DNA of 53,744 nt, from assembly GCA_937870825.1 (NCBI GenBank), contig CALMZO010000153.1, positions 1-53,744 of the forward strand, written 5' to 3'. Made by a program: the position numbers and the translations under genes. Each line of letters begins with the position of its first letter. Position 1 is the stretch's first letter. This DNA comes from an uncultured Chloroflexota bacterium. GTDB lineage: Bacteria > Chloroflexota > Anaerolineae > UBA4142 > SHND01. The notes beneath the pieces are model-generated. The model was not told the DNA's origin. It made no database searches and was given only the letters and a program-made list of their open reading frames with translations. Below are positions 42,202 through 51,114 of the stretch, piece by piece.

Positions 42202-43440
42202 ATGAAATGTGCTATTCAATTGAGCGGATTCATTTTTGTCATGGGCATGGTCGTCGCGTGCAGTTACGCGCCTGCTGCGCCCCCGGCTGCACCATTGCCG
42301 ACTCGCGCGGCGCAAGCAACGCAAGCTCCCATTCTTTTCGCAACCGCGACAGGAATTCCCTTGACGCGCGTTGCCATGCCCGAGCCAACCGACACTCCCG
42401 CATCCTTCAAAGCATTTTCTGCTGTAACGCCCGAACAGAAAGCTCTGCCTACTCTGACCCGTACTCCATTTCCCTCACCGCGCATCGGGATCGGTGAATT
42501 GGGAATGTTTGCCGCGTACGAGTACAGCGCGGTGGATCTTGCCGTATCGCGGTTGGGTAACTCGTATGCGTGGGTGTGGCAAGACTGGGCTGGTGAAGAA
42601 CAGCAGATGGTCTATCCGGGTTTGATGTTTTTGACGCGCATTGACTTGCTCCGCCCGCGCCATCTTGACGCGAATCATCCCATTGCATTAGCAGTGGAAT
42701 CGAAGCAGGAACGCGTGGTGACAGGTTCGGTGGATGGCGACATTGAAATTTGGAACGCGCGAACGGGGATGCGCGATTTCGGGTTTGGGCGAATCACAGG
42801 TCAACCCACAAGTATTGCGCTGAGTGAGGATGACAGACTGGTAGCCGTTGGCGCGCGCGGACGCTTTCAAGGTGGCGACGGCAGTGTAACGATTTGGAAA
42901 AAGGAAGATGCGAACGTTCTGAAACTGTTGCCGTCATATGGCGCAGTGACGCGCCTTGCTTTTGCCGGGGACGATACACTTTATATTTCGAGCAACGCGA
43001 GTAGTTGTGCGCGGGGCGGTGGCGGCATTTTCGCATGGGACGGCGTTTCCTCCGAAGCAAAACAGGTATTCAGCGCGCATGGAAATTCCGTGATTGATTT
43101 TGCCATTCACCCCCAGGGAAAAATTATTGCGAGTGTTGGGCAGGTACAAGAACCACGCTGCACGGGCAATGCGACAATTTCGATTTGGGACGTTTCTAAT
43201 GGTAAGTTGCTGTGGCAGAATTTACCAAGCGCTACAAGTGTGGCGTTCAGCCCCAATGGAGATCGGCTTGCCGTTGGCGATGTTGCGGGGCGGGTTCAAG
43301 TTTTGGATTGGCAACTTGGAAGGGTGCTTGCGACGTTTGACTCGGATTCTTCGGCAACGACACGGATTGTTTTCCTGACTGACCAAGTGTTTGCCTATTT
43401 GAATCAAGATGGATACATTCGCGTGCAACAGTTCCGTTGA
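42202..43440 (+). CDS. WD40-like beta-propeller lipoprotein
   Basis: A 412-residue lipoprotein (lipobox MVVAC, Cys20) with a Pro/Ala/Thr linker to about residue 100 and then WD40-type blades: VVTGSVDGDIEIWNARTG, LVAVGARGRF, GSVTIWKK, IIASVGQV, ATISIWDVSNGKLLW and VAFSPNGDRLAVGD. Such propellers bind partners at the cell surface. A row of eight A precedes the ATG; the ribosome site is a weak AAGGA. It stands alone after the terminator at 42109-42142. Confidence 0.75.
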   Translation: MKCAIQLSGFIFVMGMVVACSYAPAAPPAAPLPTRAAQATQAPILFATATGIPLTRVAMPEPTDTPASFKAFSAVTPEQKALPTLTRTPFPSPRIGIGELGMFAAYEYSAVDLAVSRLGNSYAWVWQDWAGEEQQMVYPGLMFLTRIDLLRPRHLDANHPIALAVESKQERVVTGSVDGDIEIWNARTGMRDFGFGRITGQPTSIALSEDDRLVAVGARGRFQGGDGSVTIWKKEDANVLKLLPSYGAVTRLAFAGDDTLYISSNASSCARGGGGIFAWDGVSSEAKQVFSAHGNSVIDFAIHPQGKIIASVGQVQEPRCTGNATISIWDVSNGKLLWQNLPSATSVAFSPNGDRLAVGDVAGRVQVLDWQLGRVLATFDSDSSATTRIVFLTDQVFAYLNQDGYIRVQQFR

Positions 43441-43603
43441 GTGGTCAGGGCTGGCACAGAGTCTTGCACGGGTGTCGAGCAAGCACGCGAATGTATCCAT
43501 TGATACAAACGTGCAGCGGATGGTGCGAAATCCGCGTCAGGAATGCTTCCCCGACATTCCAGCCGTGACGTTGTGCCAGCTCTGGTTGAATCGTGCGAAC
43601 CCC

Positions 43604-43633
43604 TTGCCGCGAACGCTCAAGCAGTGATATGAT
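43604..43633 (+). promoter_or_regulatory. Promoter of the AlkX-like gene (leaderless)
   Basis: TTGCCG (43604-43609), 18 bases and TATGAT (43628-43633). The ATG at 43643 follows nine bases later, so the transcript would start at or near the start codon. The rest of 43441-43603 shows no gene. Confidence 0.5.
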
Positions 43634-43642
43634 GCAGCCCAC

Positions 43643-44914
43643 ATGAGTAGCCCCCGAACAATCTCTGCGAAGACCGCGCGCCGTCTCGCCATCACCAAGC
43701 AGCATCTTGACGCAGTGCGTCATGAAAATACCACAGAAGGGATTTATCAGACGGTACGCGATATCGGCTGCTTGCAGCTGGACCCGCTGCAAACGGTTGC
43801 GCGCAGTCACACCCTCGTCGTTTTTTCGCGCGTCGGTCCGTACAATGTGGCTGACCTCGACAAACTGATTTATCACGAAAAAAAATTGTTCGAGTACTGG
43901 GCGCACGCCGCGTCGCATGTGCTGACCGAAGATTATCCGATTCATCATTTGCGAATGCGCGAGTATGCAAAAACAAATGAAGCGTGGCACATTCGCATCG
44001 CGGAATGGATAAACGCCAATAAAAAATTGCGCGACACGATTCTCCGCGAAATCAAATGCAACGGTCCGCTCTCGTCGCGCGTCTTGACCGAAATGGGCGA
44101 AGCGCCGAAAACGTGGGTGTCGTCGGGTTGGACGAATGACCGCAATGTTTCGCGCATGATTGATTTTTTGTGGATGCAGGGAAAAATCATGGTGGCAAAG
44201 CGCGAAGGGCTGAATAAATTTTGGGATTTGAGCGAACGCGTCTTGCCCGAATGGACGCCGCGCGAAAAATTATCCGAACGCGAAATTGTGACACGCGCCG
44301 CGCAGACAAGTTTGAAAGCGTTGGGCGTAGGGACCGAGCGACATATTTCGCAGCATTACATTCACGGGCGCTATCCGAATTTGCGCGAGCGCTTGAATGA
44401 ATTGGAACGCGCGGGAGAGATTGAGCGCGTCGAGATTCGAGAAACGAAAAACGGGAAACGAGAAACGAGAGACGAAAAATGGAAAGGCGAATGGTTCGTG
44501 CATTGTTCGGATATCCCGTTGATTGAAAAATTGGAACGCGGCGAATTTCAAGGACGCACCGTTTTGCTTTCACCGTTCGACAATCTCGTGCGTGACCGCG
44601 TGCGGAATATTCAATTTTGGAATTTTGATTACAAGATTGAAATTTATACGCCGCAAGCGAAACGCAAGTATGGGTATTATGTGCTGCCGATATTGCACAA
44701 TGACCAATTGCTCGGACGCATTGACCCCAAAATGGACCGCGCGCAAGGGGTGTTGAATGTCAACGCGGTGCATCTCGAACCAAATGCGCCGCGCGATTTG
44801 AAAACGGCGCGCGCGGTGCGCGAGGCGATTGAAGAACTGGCAGAATTTTTGAACGCGACGGAAATTCGGTACGGTAAAAACGTTCCCGACGCGTGGAGCC
44901 GCGTGCTGCGATGA
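43643..44914 (+). CDS. YcaQ/AlkX-family DNA glycosylase-like protein
   Basis: A 423-residue protein of the winged-helix HTH_42/YcaQ family, whose studied members unhook DNA interstrand crosslinks. IGCLQLDPLQTVARSHTLVV contains the QxD catalytic-type motif (QLD), followed by EYWAHAASHV; the C-terminal TVLLSPFDNLVRDRVR is also characteristic. Residues about 266-283 (RETKNGKRETRDEKWKG) are an insertion encoded by 7-bp-period repeat units (GAAACGA). No ribosome site precedes the ATG, which lies nine bases after a -10 box. Its stop overlaps the NUDIX gene. Confidence 0.82.
   Translation: MSSPRTISAKTARRLAITKQHLDAVRHENTTEGIYQTVRDIGCLQLDPLQTVARSHTLVVFSRVGPYNVADLDKLIYHEKKLFEYWAHAASHVLTEDYPIHHLRMREYAKTNEAWHIRIAEWINANKKLRDTILREIKCNGPLSSRVLTEMGEAPKTWVSSGWTNDRNVSRMIDFLWMQGKIMVAKREGLNKFWDLSERVLPEWTPREKLSEREIVTRAAQTSLKALGVGTERHISQHYIHGRYPNLRERLNELERAGEIERVEIRETKNGKRETRDEKWKGEWFVHCSDIPLIEKLERGEFQGRTVLLSPFDNLVRDRVRNIQFWNFDYKIEIYTPQAKRKYGYYVLPILHNDQLLGRIDPKMDRAQGVLNVNAVHLEPNAPRDLKTARAVREAIEELAEFLNATEIRYGKNVPDAWSRVLR
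44437..44488 (+). repeat. 7-bp-period repeat inside the AlkX-like gene
   Basis: Consecutive units GAAACGA, AAAACGG, GAAACGA, GAAACGA and GAGACGA lie in frame in the gene. The same unit is found in intergenic DNA near 39640. Confidence 0.65.
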
Positions 44915-45435
44915 ATGACCCACTTGCCGTCACGAACACGCAAACGTCAAGCGCCGATTCTGTACTCGCAGAAACCTATTTCGGTTCTACCAAACGCGTC
45001 GCCCTTGCCGAACTCAAACATCGTCTTTCGATTTATGCGGTCATCATTGAAAACAATCAGATGCTGATGGTCAGGACAAACAATGCCAAGTGGTATTTTC
45101 CGGGCGGCGGCGCAAAGGTGGGCGAATCGTTGTCAGAAGCATTGAAACGCGAGGCGCGCGAAGAACTGGGCGTAGAGGTCGAGGTCGGCGAATTGTTGTA
45201 TGCGGATGACATGATTTATTATCACGAACCCGCCGACAAAGCCGCGCACTTGATTCGCTTGTATTACGCGTGTCGCCCATTGACGCGCGAATTTCATTAT
45301 CAAGATGCCGAAGAGCGCGACGATTTTCTCGCGATTGATTGGGTCGCGTTGGACAACCTGAACGCGAATGATTTTTTGCCGTCCACGTTACGCGCGCTGA
45401 ATGAAATCAAGAAACGGATTAAGGAGCAAGAGTAG
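44911..45435 (+). CDS. NUDIX hydrolase
   Basis: A 174-residue NUDIX protein. The Nudix box is complete: GGGAKVGESLSEALKREARE followed by ELGVEV, fitting GX5EX7REUXEEXGU. The preceding WYFP strand is typical. NUDIX enzymes hydrolyse nucleoside diphosphates linked to another group; the substrate is not known. The start overlaps the stop of the AlkX-like gene (ATGA), which suggests a joint role, perhaps in DNA or nucleotide damage control. Confidence 0.9.
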   Translation: MNDPLAVTNTQTSSADSVLAETYFGSTKRVALAELKHRLSIYAVIIENNQMLMVRTNNAKWYFPGGGAKVGESLSEALKREAREELGVEVEVGELLYADDMIYYHEPADKAAHLIRLYYACRPLTREFHYQDAEERDDFLAIDWVALDNLNANDFLPSTLRALNEIKKRIKEQE

Positions 45436-45437
45436 AA

Positions 45438-46850
45438 ATGTCTCGATGGCTCGATGTAGCGAAAAACGGATTACCGCAAAACAACGCGCCGCGCAAAAAA
45501 GTGTTGATTTTGGGCGCGGGGATTGCGGGGCTGGTTGCCGCGTATGAATTGTTAAAAGCGGGACACACGCCAATTATTTTGGAAGCGCAAAATCGGTTGG
45601 GCGGACGCATTTTCACGATGCGCGCGCCGTTCGCCGAAGGACTACACGCCGAAGCGGGCGCGATGCGCATTCCGAATACCCATGACCTCACGTGGCATTA
45701 CATCAATCATTTTGGCTTGGAGACGTTCCCGTTCACGATGGGCAATCCGAACGCGTACGTGTATCTTCACGGCAAAAAAATTCGCGTGCAGCAATATCGC
45801 GATACGTCGGAATTGCTCGAACAAGATTTGGCAGACCACGAACGCACCTCCACCGTGCAAGCCATGTGGAGCGAGTCCATTCGTGAATTTGTTGAAATGG
45901 TCGCCGCACGCGGGGATGCCGCGTGGGATGAAATCGTCGCCAAGTACGACAATTATTCGACGCGCGAATTCTTGGAAGAAAAGAAATGGTCCGAAGGCGC
46001 GATTGAATTGTTCGGGCTGATGGAAAATCAGGAAGCGAACATGAACTTTTCGTTCGTGGAATTGTTGCGCGAAGAAGTGGGCGAGTTTTACACGAACCTG
46101 TCACAAATCAAAGGCGGCACGGACCGTTTGCCGTACGCGTTTTATCCGACGCTCGCGCAATATATTCGACTCGGCGCCGAAGTCGTCGCCCTCGACCAAA
46201 CGGGACATGACGTGACCGCGCACTATCGCACGCTCGCGGGACGATTTAGCGAAAAAGCGGATTACATGATTTGTACGCTGCCGTTCGCCGTCCTGCGTCA
46301 TGTTGAAATTTTGCAGCCGTTCACGCGCGCAAAACAAAAAGCGATTCGGCAATTGCATTACGACGCGTCCACGAAAATTTTTATTCAATGCCGCAGACGT
46401 TTTTGGGAAGAGGACGAAAACATTTTCGGCGGCGGCACCGTCACCGATTTGGCGATTCGCAATTTGTATTATCCCGAGCATGGACAGGAAACAGGACGCG
46501 GCGTTCTGCTCGCAAGCTATACGTGGGCGGATGACGCGGAACGATGGGCATCCCTCCCGCCGCGTGACCGGCTCGAACAGGCGCTTGAAAATATCGCGCA
46601 CATTCATCCGCAAATCGTGCAAGAGTACGAAGGCGGCGCGTCGTGGTCATGGCACGATGACCCGCACGCGGGCGGCGCGTTTGCAATGTTTGAACCCGGA
46701 CAGCAAATTCGTTTGTATGCGGATATCATTCGTCCCGAAGGACGCATTCATTTTGCCGGCGAACACGCGTCGCTCGCGCACGCGTGGATTCAAGGTTCGA
46801 TTGAATCGGGACTGCGCGCGGCGAGTGAGATTAACGAGATAGAGGGTTAG
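45438..46850 (+). CDS. Flavin monoamine oxidase family protein
   Basis: A 470-residue FAD-dependent amine or amino-acid oxidase. The FAD-binding Rossmann motif VLILGAGIAGLVAAYELLKA is near residue 16, followed by LEAQNRLGGRIFT and GLHAEAGAMRIP. The C-terminal IHFAGEHASLAHAWIQGSIE completes the fold. It resembles bacterial L-amino-acid oxidase/monoamine oxidases; the amine substrate cannot be told. It starts two bases after the NUDIX gene, in the same operon. Confidence 0.88.
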   Translation: MSRWLDVAKNGLPQNNAPRKKVLILGAGIAGLVAAYELLKAGHTPIILEAQNRLGGRIFTMRAPFAEGLHAEAGAMRIPNTHDLTWHYINHFGLETFPFTMGNPNAYVYLHGKKIRVQQYRDTSELLEQDLADHERTSTVQAMWSESIREFVEMVAARGDAAWDEIVAKYDNYSTREFLEEKKWSEGAIELFGLMENQEANMNFSFVELLREEVGEFYTNLSQIKGGTDRLPYAFYPTLAQYIRLGAEVVALDQTGHDVTAHYRTLAGRFSEKADYMICTLPFAVLRHVEILQPFTRAKQKAIRQLHYDASTKIFIQCRRRFWEEDENIFGGGTVTDLAIRNLYYPEHGQETGRGVLLASYTWADDAERWASLPPRDRLEQALENIAHIHPQIVQEYEGGASWSWHDDPHAGGAFAMFEPGQQIRLYADIIRPEGRIHFAGEHASLAHAWIQGSIESGLRAASEINEIEG

Positions 46851-46858
46851 GAGCAAGT

Positions 46859-48898
46859 ATGCGCTTTCTTTTGTTCCTCAGTGTCGGCATTGGGAGTTTG
46901 ATGTTGGTCGCGTGCGCCACTGCGCCGAATTTGGCGACACCGGCGCGCCCGCCGGTTGCGGTACCGACGCTCGTGCCGACGGCGGGGCTCGTGACGGCGA
47001 CAGCGGAACCGGCAAACTCGAACGCGCAGCCGACGGCAACCGTTGCGCCGCAAGGACAAACGACGGCGGTTGTACCTGAAGCAACGGAAATTCCGGTCGC
47101 ACCGGTTGCGCCCACTTCAAAATTGGTTGGCTCGTACAGCGGCATCTTGCCCGCCGCCGATGCGATTGCGCGAATTGTGATGCTCGATTTGGCGATTGAC
47201 GGCACCGCGACGATGACGACACAATTCGTCGTTTCTCAAACCGAAACGGGCAAGGGCGACCCGATTATTGAAAATGGAACGTATGTGGCAGAAGGCGATT
47301 CGGCGCAAGTTACATTCACGCAAATCAATGGACAGTCCGAAGACAACCGCATCACTTGGACCTTGCAAGGCAACAATCTGGTCACAACCGAACACGACAA
47401 AGGACAATATGGCGAGCAAGGTCTACCGTTGACGCGCGTTGGCACGGGCGACACTATCGAAACGAGTTTTGAAGGGCTCTCGTTCAGTTTCGATTCCTCG
47501 CTTGCAAAAGCCGCGCAAGGAAAATTTCTCGCGCCGGTGCCCGTACAGCAAGCGCCTGCGTTGGGCGGCGGCGCGCCTGAAGGCGTGCAATTTGTTTTCG
47601 ACAATCAACCGCTGCCTGACTTTTTTGACCCAACGAAACCGCAAGTGTACGTGTATCCCGTCGAAGGATTGAAAGCGCTCGACCCATCCGTTGCGACGAG
47701 TATCGCGTCACTACAAAAAATTCTCGCGGATGGAACGGTCACGCAAGACGAACAAATTCCGGTATTTCCAATCATTCCCGCGTCGCAAGTGTTTCACGCG
47801 CAAACGCGCGTCATTGATTTTGTGAATGGCACGGGCGTGAGTTTTATCACCTATTACGCGCAGGACGTTTCGCCGATTCAAAAGGAACGCGTCTTTTGGA
47901 CGTTTCAAGGCATCACACTCAACGAGAAATATTTTGTATCGGTGTTTTGGAATATAGATTCGCCCGCGCTGCCGGAATCACAAAACATTTCCGGCGCGGA
48001 CTATGACGCATTCGCCAAAGCGTACACAAACTATCTCGACAATCTCGTGACGACGTTAAATAGTTTGCCGCCCGCCGGATTTATTCCGAACCTCGCGCTG
48101 TTGGAAAATATGGCGCGCTCGTTGAATGTGACGCCGTTGTTTCCAGCACAAGCGCCCGCGCCGGAACCAACGCCCTCTGCTGCAGCGACACCCGCGTCCG
48201 CGCAAACTCAACGCGCGGAATTGGAAGGCGTGAGTTTTTCATTCGACAACGCGTTGGCGCAATCCGCGCAAGGTGTGAAATTGCCCGCGGTGCCTTGGGA
48301 CAACAATGTTCCCGCGTTCGGCGGCGGCGCGCCCGCGCACATCGCGTTCGGTTTCAACGACGAACCGGTGACGACGGATGTGAGCCCGTTCCAACCGACC
48401 GTGCGCGTCTATCCCGTACCCGATTTGAAAAATCTTGACCCCCTCGTGGCACAAGAAATCCTCGCGTTGAAAACCTTGTTGTCCGTCGAACCGCCGACCT
48501 TGAAGGAAGCGGTGCCCGTCTTTCCGCTCTTTAACGCGCAGCAAATTCTCCATCCGCAAATCAAATATCTCCATTTCAAAAACGGCAAGGGCGCGCGTTT
48601 CGTCACCTATTACGCGCAAGATGTTTCGCCGTTGACAAATGATGGACTGTTTGCGACGTTTCAAGGATTGACGACAGATGAAAAATATTACGTCACGGTG
48701 TTTTGGCATTTGAAAACCGACAAGCTGCCAAACTCGTATCAAGACGCGCAAATCACCGATTACGACGCGTGGGCGAAACAGTACGAAACGTATCTCGCGG
48801 AAACGGACACGCTGTTGAACGAGTTGGCGGCGGATGCGTTCACCCCAAATTTAAATCTGTTGGACCAACTGGTTGAATCGCTTCAAACGCCGCACTGA
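46859..48898 (+). CDS. Lipoprotein with an NlpE-like and two duplicated domains
   Basis: A 679-residue lipoprotein (MLVAC, Cys19) with a long Pro/Thr/Ala linker. Residues about 85-185 look like an NlpE-type beta-barrel (LVGSYSGILPAADAIARIVM). Two copies of an unrecognised domain of about 210 residues follow. Each has LEGVSFSFDxxLA, FGGGAP, YPVxxLKxLDP, FxTYYAQDVSP, FQGxTxxEKYxVxVFW and FxPNLxLL. The copies are diverged enough to be an old duplication. Function unknown; a surface sensor or binding role is inferred. Nine bases after the amine oxidase gene. Confidence 0.7.
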   Translation: MRFLLFLSVGIGSLMLVACATAPNLATPARPPVAVPTLVPTAGLVTATAEPANSNAQPTATVAPQGQTTAVVPEATEIPVAPVAPTSKLVGSYSGILPAADAIARIVMLDLAIDGTATMTTQFVVSQTETGKGDPIIENGTYVAEGDSAQVTFTQINGQSEDNRITWTLQGNNLVTTEHDKGQYGEQGLPLTRVGTGDTIETSFEGLSFSFDSSLAKAAQGKFLAPVPVQQAPALGGGAPEGVQFVFDNQPLPDFFDPTKPQVYVYPVEGLKALDPSVATSIASLQKILADGTVTQDEQIPVFPIIPASQVFHAQTRVIDFVNGTGVSFITYYAQDVSPIQKERVFWTFQGITLNEKYFVSVFWNIDSPALPESQNISGADYDAFAKAYTNYLDNLVTTLNSLPPAGFIPNLALLENMARSLNVTPLFPAQAPAPEPTPSAAATPASAQTQRAELEGVSFSFDNALAQSAQGVKLPAVPWDNNVPAFGGGAPAHIAFGFNDEPVTTDVSPFQPTVRVYPVPDLKNLDPLVAQEILALKTLLSVEPPTLKEAVPVFPLFNAQQILHPQIKYLHFKNGKGARFVTYYAQDVSPLTNDGLFATFQGLTTDEKYYVTVFWHLKTDKLPNSYQDAQITDYDAWAKQYETYLAETDTLLNELAADAFTPNLNLLDQLVESLQTPH

Positions 48899-48907
48899 GA
48901 TGCGTGG

Positions 48908-49384
48908 ATGGACACCTTTTATTCTACCGTTACAACGTTGTGTTTTACGCTCATCGGATTGTGGTGGGCGGTGCTGCAGTTGCGTTGGCACGAGTGGGTA
49001 AATGTTCCCGCCCGCCGGCGGACCGCACACAGTGTTTTTCTTGCGTTTCTTGTGCCGGGAATCATGTCGCTCGGCGCGCAAATCGCGCCGGAGCTTCCGT
49101 TGATGTGGCGTTTGGTTTTTGTAGCGGGAAGCATAGGCGGAATCGTCGCGACATTTTTTCTGGCGCGCGCGGCCGCGGCAGGCGGATTCTTTCTGCGCGT
49201 CGGACGATGGTTGATGCTCCTGCTGTATGTTTTTGTTTTGGTCACGGCGCTCGTTCCCGACATCTATCGCGCCTTTGGTTTGACAGGTCTGCAAGGCGAA
49301 GCGCTGTGGGTAACGATACTTGTTTTGCTTGGCGTGATGCTCGCATGGGAGGCGGTGATGGAACCGTCTCAACACACAAACTAA
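48908..49384 (+). CDS. Small integral membrane protein
   Basis: A 158-residue protein with about five hydrophobic segments: LCFTLIGLWWAVLQL, FLAFLVPGIMSLGA, LVFVAGSIGGIVATFFLA, LMLLLYVFVLVTALVPD and LWVTILVLLGVMLAWEAV. No family is recognised. A longer frame overlapping it in another phase looks non-coding. It follows the lipoprotein by nine bases. Confidence 0.6.
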   Translation: MDTFYSTVTTLCFTLIGLWWAVLQLRWHEWVNVPARRRTAHSVFLAFLVPGIMSLGAQIAPELPLMWRLVFVAGSIGGIVATFFLARAAAAGGFFLRVGRWLMLLLYVFVLVTALVPDIYRAFGLTGLQGEALWVTILVLLGVMLAWEAVMEPSQHTN

Positions 49385-49396
49385 CCGGAGGACAGC

Positions 49397-49621
49397 ATGG
49401 CACTTTCTTTTGCAAACGACATTCGGCCTTTGTTTCGCAAAGGCGATATTGAATGTATGAAAGATTACGGTTTCGATTTATCGAAACTGAGCGACGTTCG
49501 TATGAATGCCGCAAACATCTACCGACGGCTTTCGGACAAGAGTATGCCCGAAGACGGACCCTGGCCCGACGCGAACATTTCAAAATTCAAGCAATGGATG
49601 GATGAAGGAATGGTAGAGTAA
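49397..49621 (+). CDS. Conserved small protein, haem-less cytochrome-like fold
   Basis: A 74-residue protein: FANDIRPLFRKGDIECMKDY, then NIYRRLSDKSMPEDGPWPDA and FKQWMDEGM. This is the pattern of a c-type-cytochrome-like domain in which the CxxCH haem site has been lost, seen in other small bacterial proteins. Function unknown. It has a strong GGAGGA ribosome site. Confidence 0.65.
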   Translation: MALSFANDIRPLFRKGDIECMKDYGFDLSKLSDVRMNAANIYRRLSDKSMPEDGPWPDANISKFKQWMDEGMVE

Positions 49622-49636
49622 AGGATGAACGAGGAT

Positions 49637-49696
49637 GCGCGGATTGCCGCGCGGCAGAACGCGCACTGACGAACGCGGTCGGGGGACAATCCGCGC
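49637..49696. repeat. Inverted repeat GCGCGGATTG
   Basis: A perfect 10-bp inverted repeat (49637-49646 with 49687-49696) around a GC-rich centre. It occupies part of the 200-base gap before the histone-like genes, where no gene or clear promoter was seen. Confidence 0.5.
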
Positions 49697-49823
49697 GACG
49701 CACAAGCCGCGCAGTCCGCGCTCCAGCGCGCTTTGAGAATGCAAACGCGAATCGAGTGGAGTCTCGTCTCGCATGAAAACTTTTTTCGTCGGTGAAGGAA
49801 TTCACCCAAAAGGAGGCACACCG

Positions 49824-50099
49824 ATGCCGGCTGCAAAGAAACCCGCAGGCAAAGCCAAGCGCACCACGCACCGCAGCACGAGCGGCAAAAAATTGTACGC
49901 CGTTCGTGACAGCAAGGGGCGTTTCAAAGATATTCAAACGTACGCCAAAGCCCACGCGGCGGACGTGAAGAAAAAAGGGAAAAAAGAAAAACCTGCCGCC
50001 GCGAAACGCACCCGCAAAACACCCGCAGCCGCCGCGCCCGAAAAGGAATCGCCGATGGAATCGGCGGTGGAACCGATGGGCGAAGCGACCGCTCCGTAA
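49824..50099 (+). CDS. Histone-H1-like basic protein
   Basis: A 91-residue, Lys/Ala-rich protein: MPAAKKPAGKAKRTTHRSTS, a middle YAVRDSKGRFKDIQTYAKAH, a KKKGKKEKPAAAKRTRK tail and an acidic end (PMESAVEPMGEATAP). Composition and AAK/PAAAK units resemble eukaryotic-H1-like bacterial nucleoid proteins that bind DNA through their disordered tails. The ATG at 49824 follows AAAAGGAGG. A shorter paralogue lies 94 bases downstream. Confidence 0.6.
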   Translation: MPAAKKPAGKAKRTTHRSTSGKKLYAVRDSKGRFKDIQTYAKAHAADVKKKGKKEKPAAAKRTRKTPAAAAPEKESPMESAVEPMGEATAP

Positions 50100-50193
50100 A
50101 AACCTTCCGCGTAATGCGATAGAGTGGAGTCGTGAAATCGCATTATGTGATTCGGATTGCTGATGAGGGAAACAAACATTCAAAGGAGGCAAC

Positions 50194-50382
50194 ATGCCAG
50201 CCGCAAAAAAGAAAACTGCCAGCAAAGGCAAAGTAACCAAACGCAGCACCGCCAGCAAGAAATCAACCAAAAAGACCGCCAAAGCCGCCGCGCCGCGACG
50301 AACTCGCAAAATGGCGCCAGCCGCAGCGGAACCCTCGATGGAAACATCGGCAGAGCCGATGGGCGATACCAGCGCCTCATAG
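50194..50382 (+). CDS. Histone-H1-like basic protein, short paralogue
   Basis: A 62-residue protein that shares the MPAAKK start, the Lys/Ala/Ser/Thr-rich body and the end SMETSAEPMGDTSAS with the preceding gene, but lacks the YAVRDSKGRFKDI middle. It has its own strong AAAGGAGG site. The pair looks like a tandem duplication followed by deletion. DNA or RNA binding is inferred from composition only. Confidence 0.6.
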   Translation: MPAAKKKTASKGKVTKRSTASKKSTKKTAKAAAPRRTRKMAPAAAEPSMETSAEPMGDTSAS

Positions 50383-50403
50383 ACACAATGACTCCACTCG
50401 TTT

Positions 50404-50441
50404 GAGAGCGCTCGCTGCGACCTGCGAGCGCTCTCCTTTTT
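50404..50441 (+). terminator. Rho-independent terminator of the histone-like pair
   Basis: GAGAGCGCTCGC (50404-50415) pairs perfectly with GCGAGCGCTCTC (50424-50435), then CTTTTT. Confidence 0.85.
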
Positions 50442-50459
50442 GCATGGACAACCAGAGCG

Positions 50460-51083
50460 ATGAACAATCGGTCATATGAAATCTCCGCGCGCACGGGTAC
50501 GAGTTTCGATTTGCGCGTCGGCGACAAAATCAAAATCGTTTCGCCGCACGGGCATCAAGTCGCGGATTTCTTCGCATTTAACGCGCACGAACCACGCGAA
50601 TACTTGAGCGCGCGCCACACGCTCGTCAGCAGCACGCGGCATCTGTATCCTCGTCAAGGACAAATTTTTCTCACCTCACTGCGCCGCCCGATTCTAAAAT
50701 TTGTCGAGGACGGCGCGAACGAGCAGCACGAAATGCTTCTCGCCGCCTGCGACCCCGCGCGCTATCAATTGCTCGGCGTTAAAGGACATCACGCATCGTG
50801 CGCGGAAAATTTGCAACAAGCAATGGCGATGCGAAACATCGTCATTACGGAGATTCCACAGCCGCTCAATTTGTTTTCCAGCACGCGCGCCGACGCAAAT
50901 GGAAACATCATCACGCACCCGAATTCATCACAACCCGGCGATTACTGCATCTTTCAGATGCTGATGGATTGCATTGTTGTTGTGTCGGCATGTCCGTTCG
51001 ATGTCGAAACGCAATTTCCGGTGAATGTGGGGGGACCGCATGGGTTGGTGGTGTCCATAGAAAACTATGGTGCTGATATATAA
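50460..51083 (+). CDS. DUF1989 urea carboxylase-associated protein
   Basis: A 207-residue protein of the DUF1989 family, usually found beside urea carboxylase/allophanate hydrolase or in nitrogen-compound degradation clusters. It has HGHQVADFFAFNAHEPREYL near residue 30, TLVSSTRHLYPRQGQIFL, HHASCAENLQQAM and CPFDVETQFPVNVGGPHGL near the end, with conserved His/Cys/Glu that may bind a metal. The reaction is unknown. It directly precedes the dihydropyrimidinase, which supports a role in pyrimidine or hydantoin nitrogen use. Confidence 0.82.
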   Translation: MNNRSYEISARTGTSFDLRVGDKIKIVSPHGHQVADFFAFNAHEPREYLSARHTLVSSTRHLYPRQGQIFLTSLRRPILKFVEDGANEQHEMLLAACDPARYQLLGVKGHHASCAENLQQAMAMRNIVITEIPQPLNLFSSTRADANGNIITHPNSSQPGDYCIFQMLMDCIVVVSACPFDVETQFPVNVGGPHGLVVSIENYGADI

Positions 51084-51114
51084 TTTGTCGCGACAAAATT
51101 CAAGGAGGAGTTTC

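Noticed and set aside
48904..49452. Overlapping frame on the 158-residue membrane protein
   Set aside because: Its translation is Arg/His/Cys-rich and lacks membrane segments, while the 48908 frame has a clean membrane-protein pattern.
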